A stretch of DNA of 38,554 nucleotides, from the NCBI GenBank assembly GCA_026693065.1, contig JAPLNA010000372.1, positions 1 to 38,554 on the forward strand, read 5' to 3'. This document shows positions 21,234 to 28,809 of this stretch, piece after piece. How positions within the stretch are numbered: the stretch's first letter is position 1; each line of letters begins with the position of its first letter. The position numbers and the translations under genes were made by a program. Source of the DNA: Planctomycetota bacterium. Its GTDB lineage: Bacteria; Planctomycetota; Phycisphaerae; SM23-33. The notes beneath the pieces were generated by a model that worked only from the letters and a program-made list of their open reading frames with translations, did no database searches and had not been told where the DNA came from.

Positions 21234-23939
21234 ATGGCCAGGCGAAAGAAACGTAAACTGAATCGGAACGTCGTGATTATCCTTGCCGTCATCGGCGGGG
21301 TATTATTGCTGGGGGCGGGTGCGGGGCTTTATAAGTTCCGCAACAAGATCTGGCCTCGCGACCCTGCCGTCAGCGCCCGGATGGGCGAGGAAGCGTTGGC
21401 CAACAAGGAGTATCAAGAGGCCATCAATCTCTACATGGACGCCGTGGGGCACTCGCAAGGTCGGGAGAAGACCGACCGGCTGCTGCGGCTGTCCGAGGTG
21501 GCCTGGAAGGCCCTGGAGGGCACTCCGGCGGACCAGACGGCCCAGAAGAACACTCGCTACCAGTTGTTCAGGAACGCGTTGGAGGAGGCCAAGAGGCAGA
21601 CGCCGGATCTGCTCGAACCCCGCAAGCGGCTGGCGTCGCACTACTTCGATGCGATCCGGGGGGTTCAGGCGGCCAACCGCCCCTACAACCAGTTCCTCGA
21701 GGAAGCCGAAGGTATTCTCAAGATCGACCCCGCCGACCATCAGACGGTGTTCCGCCGGGGCGTCGTCTACGCCATGCAGTCGGACGCGGACATCCAGAGG
21801 TTCGGTGAGAAGGCCCGGGCGGATCTCCGCAAGGCCGTGGAACTGAAAAAGGACTCGGTGGAATACTGGGCCCAGTATCTCTCGTACCTTCAGTTCTTGC
21901 GCGCGAAGGGGAGAGTCCTTCCCGAGGATATCGTCAAGGCCTTCGGGGAGGCCATCCAGACCAACCCTCAGAATCCGGATTTCTACGTCGGCCTGGGCGG
22001 GTTCAAGTACCGCATGATGCCGGCGGAGGGCAAGGCCAGGGACGACGCTCGGAAGGACGTGCTGGGCCTCTTCCAGAAGGCCATTGACGCGGTTCCGGAC
22101 TCGGCGACGGGCTATCTGGCGGTGGCGGAGGTGCTGATCAACGAGGGGTTGGTCTTCGAGCGCAAGGGCGAGAAGGACCGGAGCGCCGCGATGTACAAAC
22201 GGGCGATGGAGATTCTGGTCGAGGCCCGCAAGAACACCGGGGAACTGCACCGGATCTGCCACATGCAGGCGATGGTGTATGAGCGCCAGGGGCAGTACGC
22301 CAAGGGCATCGACGCGTATCGCCAGGCGATCAAGGAGTTGCAGACGCGTGCGGCCAGCCGCCCGGCCGAGCGGGCGGACACCCGCCCGAGTTCGCGGATG
22401 CCCTCGCCGGAAATGGTCAAGGCCATGACGGGCGAATTGTACTACCGCCTGGGGCACGCCCTGCTCAACGATGCCGGGCGAAAGGACGAGAAGGACCGCC
22501 AGCCGTCCATCGACGAGGCCCGCAAGTGCCTGACCACCATGCGCGAGCTGACCACGGACGAGGCCAGCGTGAACCTGGAGGCCAGGCTCCTGCTGGGAGA
22601 GAAGAAACTTGACGAGGCGTTCCTGGCGTTACAGGGGACCTACGACAAGAACCCCAACGTCCTGACGTTCCAGAATACGATCCTGCTGGCCGAACTGTGC
22701 TTGACCAAGAACATCCCCACCAAGGCCGAGGCCATTGCCAAGGCCCTGGTGGCGCCGGCGGATACGGAGTCGACCATCCAGGTGCTCCTGCTGAAGGCGA
22801 AATGCCGATCGATGTTCGGCGACACGGTGTCGGCCGCCGCGGCGATCGAAGAGGTGTTGCGCCTCGATCCGGAGAACAAGGTCGCCAAGGATCTTCAGGG
22901 CCGGTTGGACACGAGCAAGGATCGCCAGGATGCCCTCACCAAGTGGAATGCCGGGCAGCGGGACGACGCCATCCGCGGGATGGTGCAGATCCTCCGCCGC
23001 AAGAGCGACGACGTGCAGGCGATCCGCGATCTGGCCAACATGTACGACGCGACCGGTCGAAAGGCCGACCTGGCGGCGCTGTTGGACGACGCCATCCGGA
23101 AGATGCCCGACAACAAGTACATCCAGATGGCGCGCGCGTATTACGCCGAGAGCGATCCCGCCCGGCGCAAGCAGGTGTACCTCCAGCAACTGCAGGCGAT
23201 CGAGGATCCCTTCGAACGGAACGTGCAGTTGGCCGAGTTCTACTTCCGGAACGAACAGTTGGACCAGACCAAGGCCTGTCTGGAAAAGGCTCATCAGGCC
23301 AAGCCCAAGGACAAGGCCGTGGTGGCCCAGTTGTTCGTGGTGGAACTCCGGCGGAACAAGTACGACGAAGCCCGAACGTGGGCGAAGGAACTGGTGACGT
23401 TGGACGCGGCGGCCGGGCAGACCGCCTTGGGCGACTTGGCCATGACCCTGCGCGACCCCGAGGGGGCGATCGACGCCTACTCGAAGGTCCTGGCGATCAA
23501 CAAGCAGGCCAAGGAAGTCCTCGTGAGTCGGGGGCTCTGCTACGCCCGCACGAAGAAATACGATTTGGCCCAGCAAGACCTCCACGCCGCCTGGGAACTG
23601 GACAGCCGGTATCTGGACGCGGCGGTGGGCCTGGCCCAGGTGGCGGCGGCGAAGAAAGATCAAGCCTCCATGGACAAGTGGGTCAAGACGGCCATCGACA
23701 TGCCCGGCGGGGTTCGCGTCAAGTGGATCCGTGACCAGGCCATGGCCGCCGACGAGAGACACCACGAAACGGTGCTGGCCCTGATCGCGAAACGGGAACA
23801 GATCGTCGCCGTGGATCCGGAGGATGAGGACAACCGGCTTGCGTTGGCCACTCCAAGAACGGCGCCGCCCTCGCCGCGGGGCGGTTGGCGGAACTCTACC
23901 AGAACACCCGCCGCCCGGACAAAGCCAAGGGCATTCTGA
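21234..23939 (+). CDS. large membrane-anchored TPR protein, N-terminal part (frameshifted)
   Basis: This frame encodes 901 residues from the ATG at 21234. A basic N-terminus (ARRKKRKLNR) and one membrane segment (about 10-32) anchor it. The rest is helical TPR repeats on the outer side of the membrane, such as 'EEALANKEYQEAINLYMDAV', 'GQYAKGIDAYRQAIKEL' and 'PEGAIDAYSKVLAINKQAKE'. A Pro/Ser/Arg linker interrupts at about 375-390. The last 30 residues (after NRLALA at about 23849) are out of pattern and Pro/Arg-rich, which marks a lost base. The TPR pattern resumes in the next frame. The real gene is probably 21234-25726 with about 1497 residues. TPR proteins of this kind (PrsT-like) accompany exosortase loci. 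Confidence 0.85.
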   Translation: MARRKKRKLNRNVVIILAVIGGVLLLGAGAGLYKFRNKIWPRDPAVSARMGEEALANKEYQEAINLYMDAVGHSQGREKTDRLLRLSEVAWKALEGTPADQTAQKNTRYQLFRNALEEAKRQTPDLLEPRKRLASHYFDAIRGVQAANRPYNQFLEEAEGILKIDPADHQTVFRRGVVYAMQSDADIQRFGEKARADLRKAVELKKDSVEYWAQYLSYLQFLRAKGRVLPEDIVKAFGEAIQTNPQNPDFYVGLGGFKYRMMPAEGKARDDARKDVLGLFQKAIDAVPDSATGYLAVAEVLINEGLVFERKGEKDRSAAMYKRAMEILVEARKNTGELHRICHMQAMVYERQGQYAKGIDAYRQAIKELQTRAASRPAERADTRPSSRMPSPEMVKAMTGELYYRLGHALLNDAGRKDEKDRQPSIDEARKCLTTMRELTTDEASVNLEARLLLGEKKLDEAFLALQGTYDKNPNVLTFQNTILLAELCLTKNIPTKAEAIAKALVAPADTESTIQVLLLKAKCRSMFGDTVSAAAAIEEVLRLDPENKVAKDLQGRLDTSKDRQDALTKWNAGQRDDAIRGMVQILRRKSDDVQAIRDLANMYDATGRKADLAALLDDAIRKMPDNKYIQMARAYYAESDPARRKQVYLQQLQAIEDPFERNVQLAEFYFRNEQLDQTKACLEKAHQAKPKDKAVVAQLFVVELRRNKYDEARTWAKELVTLDAAAGQTALGDLAMTLRDPEGAIDAYSKVLAINKQAKEVLVSRGLCYARTKKYDLAQQDLHAAWELDSRYLDAAVGLAQVAAAKKDQASMDKWVKTAIDMPGGVRVKWIRDQAMAADERHHETVLALIAKREQIVAVDPEDEDNRLALATPRTAPPSPRGGWRNSTRTPAARTKPRAF

Positions 23940-25726
23940 ACGACCTGGAAAAGAAGACCGATGACCGCCAGGGCGCGATGCTGACCTATGCCGACTACCT
24001 CCTCCGGGCCGAAGGACCCACCGCCGATTGCCGGAAGATGATCGAGGCGGCGATCCAACTGAACGAGAAAGACCCCCGCGGCTACGTCGAGATGGCGAGG
24101 TTCCACGAGGCCGCCGAGGAGTGGGACAAAGCCGTCGTCCTGTGGGACAAGGTGATGTCGATGGGGGTCAAGGACATGCCCGCCTTCAATGAGAGCGAGG
24201 TCGAGTCCTCCCTGATCGAGGCCACCATCCGGACGCGCCAGTTCGACAAGGCCAAGAAGGCCATCGACGCCATGCTCGCCCGGGACAAGGACGACTCGCA
24301 GGCGGCTCTGCTGCTGAACATGTGGTATCAGGAACAGGGCCAGACGGACCAGGCCAAGGAAGTGCTCGCCGCGGCGATGAAGGCCCACGAGGGCGTGGCC
24401 ATGTTGTACCGGGCGCGGGGGAGCTTGTGCATGCGTCTGGGCGACCTCCAAGAGGCCCAGGCGGATCTGGCGAAGGCGAAAAAACTGGACCCCAGCGACT
24501 CGCTCGTCGGGATGGCGTTGGGCAGGGCCTATGAACGGTCTCACTTACCTGACAAGGCCCGGGCCGAGTATATCAGTGTGATAAGCCAGACCCCCAGCTA
24601 CCGTCCGGCGTACGACCGGCTGTCGATGTTGTACCTGAAGGAGCAGGACTGGGGGAAATTCAGCAATCTGCTGGAACAGGCGCGACAGACCTTCCCGGAC
24701 GACCCGGCCCTCGTGGTGCAGGAAGGGCAGATGTGGTTGCAGCGGAAGGAACTGGACAAGGGCCTGGCCAAGATGAAGCAGGCCGCCGAAATGCCCCGCG
24801 GCGGCGAGATCGGAATCCTGGGGGCGTATCTGGCGACCCTGGGCAGCGCGGGACGGTACGCGGACGTGCTTTCGGCGACCGAGAAATCCGCCGCCCTGGC
24901 CTCCCCGCCGGCGTGGGTGCTGGCCGCGAGGGCGACGGCGATGGTGAAGTTGAACCAACAGCCCGCCGCGGCCGAGGCCCTGTTCGCCCAGGCCGCCCAG
25001 ACCATGGCGTTCGGCGAGGGTTCCTACATCGTCCAGCGAGCCCAGGAGGCCTACGGGGACGTCGTGGCCGCGGATAAGGTCAAGGCCTGGGGGCAGGCCG
25101 TTCCCAAAAACTGGGAATGGCAATTGCAGGTGGGGCTGCTGTTCCGCGCTCGCGCCGCCCACGCGCCCAAAGGCCCCGAGCGGGATGCGAAGATCCAGGA
25201 GGCCGCCGCGGAACTGATCAAGGCTCGCGACATGGTCGAGAACACCAATGCCGGGCTCAAGGCCGACATTGACTTCAACCTGGGCACGTTCCTCCAGTTG
25301 CAGGAAAAGCCCCGGGAAGCCGAGCAGGCGTATCTCCGGGTGATCAAGGCCACGCCCAGGCACATGCTGGCCAACAACAACCTGGCGGTGCTGTACTGCG
25401 ACGACCTGGACGAGCCCAAGAAAGCCGTCGAATGCGCCGAGACGATCATGAAGTACCATGACGTCGACGCCAACGTCCTGGACACCTACGGGTGGGCGCT
25501 GGCCAGGAACGGGCAGCTTGACAAAGCCCTGGCCGTGCTGACCCGGGCGAAGATGCAGGATCCGAGCATGACCGAGATCCGCTATCATCTGGGATGGACG
25601 CTGGAGAAGCTCAAGCGGAACTCCGAAGCCCGCGTCGAGTATCAGTCGGGGGCGGGCCTCGTCGAGCAACACAAGGACGAGAAACTCCAGCAGTTGCTCC
25701 AAGAGGGTCTGGGACGAACCAAATAG
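23885..25726 (+). CDS. large TPR protein, C-terminal part (same gene, shifted frame)
   Basis: This frame continues the TPR protein. It is open from 23828 and the first matching residues (SKNGAALAAGRLAELYQNT) start near 23852. There is no ribosome-binding site, and 23885 is only a TTG. It has many TPR units, for example 'EEWDKAVVLWDKVMSMG', 'RQFDKAKKAIDAMLARDKDD' and 'REAEQAYLRVIKATPRHMLA'. The total span from 21234 is one base short of a multiple of three, as expected for a single-base deletion. No canonical -1 slippery heptamer is visible. A sequencing error, a true inactivating mutation, or an unusual recoding event are all possible. Confidence 0.8.
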   Translation: MAELYQNTRRPDKAKGILNDLEKKTDDRQGAMLTYADYLLRAEGPTADCRKMIEAAIQLNEKDPRGYVEMARFHEAAEEWDKAVVLWDKVMSMGVKDMPAFNESEVESSLIEATIRTRQFDKAKKAIDAMLARDKDDSQAALLLNMWYQEQGQTDQAKEVLAAAMKAHEGVAMLYRARGSLCMRLGDLQEAQADLAKAKKLDPSDSLVGMALGRAYERSHLPDKARAEYISVISQTPSYRPAYDRLSMLYLKEQDWGKFSNLLEQARQTFPDDPALVVQEGQMWLQRKELDKGLAKMKQAAEMPRGGEIGILGAYLATLGSAGRYADVLSATEKSAALASPPAWVLAARATAMVKLNQQPAAAEALFAQAAQTMAFGEGSYIVQRAQEAYGDVVAADKVKAWGQAVPKNWEWQLQVGLLFRARAAHAPKGPERDAKIQEAAAELIKARDMVENTNAGLKADIDFNLGTFLQLQEKPREAEQAYLRVIKATPRHMLANNNLAVLYCDDLDEPKKAVECAETIMKYHDVDANVLDTYGWALARNGQLDKALAVLTRAKMQDPSMTEIRYHLGWTLEKLKRNSEARVEYQSGAGLVEQHKDEKLQQLLQEGLGRTK

Positions 25727-25879
25727 GACTACAAGCCCATGACATCAGCACGAGGCGCCGGATGGCCGACGTCAGAAGGAACTATGGGAACCCGCGCGGG
25801 CGGCCTGGCGAATGACGCCACGGCCTCTCGTGCACAACGGGCGGCATCTGGACGCACGCCGCACGGACTGGAGTAAGCC

Positions 25880-28135
25880 ATGAGCATGACGCCCGCAAGG
25901 GAACCGATCCCGCAGATAATGCAGGGGCCCGCGGCCTACGCCCCCGTGACGCCGGTGGGCCAGCCCCAGGCCTCGGCCGGTTTGACGGGGCGAGACATCG
26001 TCCGCATCCTCCGCCGGCGGATGTGGTGGATCATCATCAGTGTCCTGGCCACCACGGTACTCACCGTGCTGGGCACGGCCGCGTGGATCTACTATGCGCC
26101 TCGATACGAAGCGATGGCTTACCTCCGCATCCAACTGCCCAAGACCAGCATGATCACCATGGAGCGGCATCTGTTCGTCGCCGACGAAATGAACCGCATG
26201 CTCAACGACCACACCAAGAACGTGGTGCGGCGCGGCGTGCTGACGAAGGCCGTTCAATTGCCCGAGGTGACCAAGACGAACTGGTACGATCAGCGCTTCA
26301 AGAACGACAAGGTCATCGACGATCTGGTGGACGAGGTCAAGAGCTTCGTCGTGCCGGAAACCTACATGATCGTCGTCCGCATGGGCGGGATCGCCACGAG
26401 TTTCAACGAGCGGGCGGATCTGGCGAACATCGCCAACGCCATCGGCAACACCTACATCAAAATGAAGGAAAGTGAGACCAAGGAGCAGCGCCGGGGGCAG
26501 ATGACCCTGCTGAACGAGGAACTCCACGTGCTCAAGACCGACCTGGACACGCGGCAGAAGGAAATCGACGAGATTCGCCGGGAGGCCGCCGTTCCGCAAA
26601 TGGCCGAACGCCGCAATATCCTGGGCATGCGCCTGCAGGAAGAACAGGCCCAGATGCTGCAGTTGACGATGCTGGCCGAGGAACTCACCCGAGGCCTGGA
26701 GACCCTCAACAAGACCGTCGCGGCCAATGCCAACAAGCCCACGAAAGACTTCAGCGCCGTCCCCGAGATCATCCAGATGATCCAGGATGACTTGGAACTG
26801 CGAAGCCTCCGCCAGCAGATGCTGGGATATACCAACGTGATCATCCGCATGTCCTTAAGGCTGGGGCCCAAGCACAAGCAGACTCTCCAGGCCATCCAGC
26901 AACTGGGCGCGATACAGGAACAGTACAGGCAGCGGTTTGAAGCGGCCGTTCAGGAATCCATCGACAAGCTCCGGAATACCATGGACGTGGAACTCAGCAA
27001 GGTGCGAAGCCGCAGCATCAAGCTCGCCACCGTCTTCCGTGAAGACCAGGCCACCTCCCGCGACCTGGTCGAACGCCTGGCCATGCTCGACCGCAAGACG
27101 GCCGAGGCCGAGGATATGCTCAAGAAAATCCAACGCCTCGACGACGCGCTGCGCGAATTGAAACTGCTGGACCGCGGCGAAGCGGGCGAGGTCTCCTGGG
27201 CTGGGCAAGCCGAAGTGCCTGAAATCCGATCCAGCCCGCGATGGGAAATCATGGTTCCGATCGGCGTGCTGGTCGGCCTGATCGTCGGCGCGGGCCTGGC
27301 CTTCGGGTTGGAACTGCTGGACACGTCCATCAAGAGCTCCAGCGACGTCTCCCGCCGCGTGGGCCTGCCCCTGCTGGGCATCGTGCCTCACACCGACGAC
27401 CTGGAAGAAGGCGCCGAAGACCTCGCGATGGCCTTTGCCCAGGGCCCCGACACGATGGTCGCCGAAGCCTTCCGCCAGATCCGCACCTGCCTTCTCTTCA
27501 GCGGCCCGGCCGACCAGAGACGAAGCCTCATGGTCACCAGCCCCATGCCCGAAGACGGGCGGACCAGCGTGACCCTGAACCTCGGGGCGACCATCGCCCG
27601 CGGCGGACGAAAGGTGCTCGTCATCGACGCCAACTTCCGTCAGCCCAAGATCGCCGAGCTCTTCCCCCAGACCGCCGGGCCCGGCCTCAGCACCGCCCTC
27701 GTCGGGCAGGCCGACTGGCGACGCGTCGTCCACGAGATCGAGCCCAACTTCTCGGTCATGTCGGCCGGGCCCATGCCCCCCAACCCCGCCGAACTGCTCG
27801 GCTCGGAGGAGATCCGGCGGATCATCGCCGAGGCCTCCGCCGAGTACGACCAGATCCTCTTTGACACCGCCCCCTGCCTGGTCGTCACCGACCCGAGCGT
27901 CCTCAGCACGGTCGTCGACGGCGTCATCGTCGTCATCCGCGCCGGCGCGAGCACCTACGGCATGGTCCAGCGAGTCCGCGAGATGCTCAGCCGGCTGGGC
28001 GCCCACATCACCGGCGTGGTGCTCAACGGCGTCCGCGTGACGGCCGGCGGATACCTGCGGAAAAGCTACGACCGCTTCTACGAATACAGCGAACCGGCCC
28101 TGCCGGAACTGGAAGAGCAGAAGAAGGACAAGTAG
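25880..28135 (+). CDS. Wzz/Wzc-type chain-length protein with BY-kinase-like domain
   Basis: This encodes 751 residues; the start at 25880 has GGAG six bases upstream. Membrane segments at about 50-75 and 455-480 flank a large Wzz-type extracytoplasmic coiled-coil domain (about 76-450). The cytoplasmic part resembles bacterial tyrosine kinases (CpsD/Wzc). Walker A' is 'VLVIDANFRQP' (Asp583) and Walker B is 'ILFDTAP' (Asp662). The Walker A equivalent reads SPMPEDGRTS at 554-563, with Arg561 where GK[ST] normally has Lys. A Tyr-rich tail (YLRKSYDRFYEYSEP) is the usual autophosphorylation site. It should control exopolysaccharide chain length. Phosphorylation may be altered by the Arg. It is the last gene before the terminator, 153 bases after the TPR gene. 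Confidence 0.9.
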   Translation: MSMTPAREPIPQIMQGPAAYAPVTPVGQPQASAGLTGRDIVRILRRRMWWIIISVLATTVLTVLGTAAWIYYAPRYEAMAYLRIQLPKTSMITMERHLFVADEMNRMLNDHTKNVVRRGVLTKAVQLPEVTKTNWYDQRFKNDKVIDDLVDEVKSFVVPETYMIVVRMGGIATSFNERADLANIANAIGNTYIKMKESETKEQRRGQMTLLNEELHVLKTDLDTRQKEIDEIRREAAVPQMAERRNILGMRLQEEQAQMLQLTMLAEELTRGLETLNKTVAANANKPTKDFSAVPEIIQMIQDDLELRSLRQQMLGYTNVIIRMSLRLGPKHKQTLQAIQQLGAIQEQYRQRFEAAVQESIDKLRNTMDVELSKVRSRSIKLATVFREDQATSRDLVERLAMLDRKTAEAEDMLKKIQRLDDALRELKLLDRGEAGEVSWAGQAEVPEIRSSPRWEIMVPIGVLVGLIVGAGLAFGLELLDTSIKSSSDVSRRVGLPLLGIVPHTDDLEEGAEDLAMAFAQGPDTMVAEAFRQIRTCLLFSGPADQRRSLMVTSPMPEDGRTSVTLNLGATIARGGRKVLVIDANFRQPKIAELFPQTAGPGLSTALVGQADWRRVVHEIEPNFSVMSAGPMPPNPAELLGSEEIRRIIAEASAEYDQILFDTAPCLVVTDPSVLSTVVDGVIVVIRAGASTYGMVQRVREMLSRLGAHITGVVLNGVRVTAGGYLRKSYDRFYEYSEPALPELEEQKKDK

Positions 28136-28166
28136 CCCCGCCCCCAGGCCCCGATTGGTTTCGCCG

Positions 28167-28196
28167 CTCGCCCGCCCTCGCGGGCGAGCTTTCTTT
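28167..28196 (+). terminator. strong intrinsic terminator of the exopolysaccharide operon
   Basis: A perfect 9-bp stem CTCGCCCGC (28167-28175) pairs with GCGGGCGAG (28180-28188) around the loop CCTC, followed by CTTTCTTT. It lies 31 bases after the stop of the Wzc-like gene. Confidence 0.85.
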
Positions 28197-28269
28197 CGCC
28201 CCCGCCCGCCCCCCGGGCCGCCAATCGGGCCGCTCGCCATATCATTTCGACCGCACACGCAGGGGTGAG

Positions 28270-28317
28270 TACGAAAGCCGACGTAAATCTTTTCGAAAAT
28301 ATACGAAACAAATCGTA
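28270..28317 (+). promoter_or_regulatory. probable double operator for the BlaI-type repressor
   Basis: Two 16-bp palindromes share TACGAAA at the left and CGTA at the right (28270-28285 and 28302-28317). The second has perfect 5-bp arms TACGA/TCGTA. They start 32 bp apart, about three helical turns, so two repressor dimers could sit on one face. An extra palindrome TTTTCGAAAA (28290-28299) lies between. The tract is the only A/T-rich part of this neighbourhood. BlaI/MecI/CopY sites are likewise TAC...GTA palindromes. Confidence 0.6.
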
Positions 28318-28401
28318 CAAGGGCGCGTCTTTAGGGTGGCAGGCGATTGTGCGCCGCCGTTGGCGGGTCGCGGCAGACATACACGGGAAAAGGATCGCGC
28401 G

Positions 28402-28809
28402 ATGGCAAGACGACCGTCCGAACATCCCACCGAAGCCGAAATGGAGATCCTCACCGTCCTGTGGCGAGGCGGGCCCAGTACTGTCCGTCAGGTCCACGAG
28501 ACCCTCCAGGCCGATCGCACCACTGGCATGACCACCCCCCTCAAGACGCTCCAGGTCATGACGGAGAAGGCCCTGCCCGTCCGCAGCGACACCCGCCCGC
28601 ACCTGTACACCGCGGCCATCCCCGCCGAACGCACCCAGGCGGGCCTGCTGAGCGACCTGGCCCGGCGGGCGTTCGACGGCTCGGTGCGGAAGCTGCTCGT
28701 CCGGGCCGTCCAGGACGGCGGGCTGAGCCAACGCGAACTCGACGAGATCCGCCAACTCATCGACGACCTCCGCCAGAAAACGCGCCCGGGAAAGCGAGGC
28801 CGACAATGA
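28402..28809 (+). CDS. BlaI/MecI/CopY-family transcriptional repressor
   Basis: This encodes 135 residues from the ATG at 28402, eight bases after AAGGA. The winged-helix domain (about 5-72) has 'PTEAEMEILTVLWRGGPSTV', 'RQVHETLQA' and 'MTTPLKTLQVMTEKALPVRS', matching the family pattern 'T.AE.EVM..LW......V.E', '...TV.TLL..L..KG'. A C-terminal dimerisation helix pair (about 75-130) contains 'LLSDLARRAFDGSVRKLLVR' and 'LSQRELDEIRQLIDDLR'. The stop overlaps the ATG of the M56 protease gene (ATGA at 28806). In the family, the partner protease triggers repressor cleavage when it senses a signal. It probably represses its own operon through the palindromes upstream. Confidence 0.92.
   Translation: MARRPSEHPTEAEMEILTVLWRGGPSTVRQVHETLQADRTTGMTTPLKTLQVMTEKALPVRSDTRPHLYTAAIPAERTQAGLLSDLARRAFDGSVRKLLVRAVQDGGLSQRELDEIRQLIDDLRQKTRPGKRGRQ

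Noticed and set aside
23828-23939. Programmed -1 ribosomal frameshift in the TPR gene
   Set aside because: No X-XXY-YYZ slippery heptamer or downstream hairpin was seen at the joint; a missing base explains the data better.
25739-25876. 45-residue frame ending three bases before the Wzc-like gene
   Set aside because: It has no ribosome-binding site or motif and its composition is like random GC-rich DNA, though a leader peptide cannot be excluded.
28347-28805. In-frame upstream extension of the M56 protease gene through the BlaI-type gene
   Set aside because: The extension is Pro/Arg-rich shadow sequence; the ATG at 28806 has a ribosome-binding site and the typical four-base overlap with the repressor.
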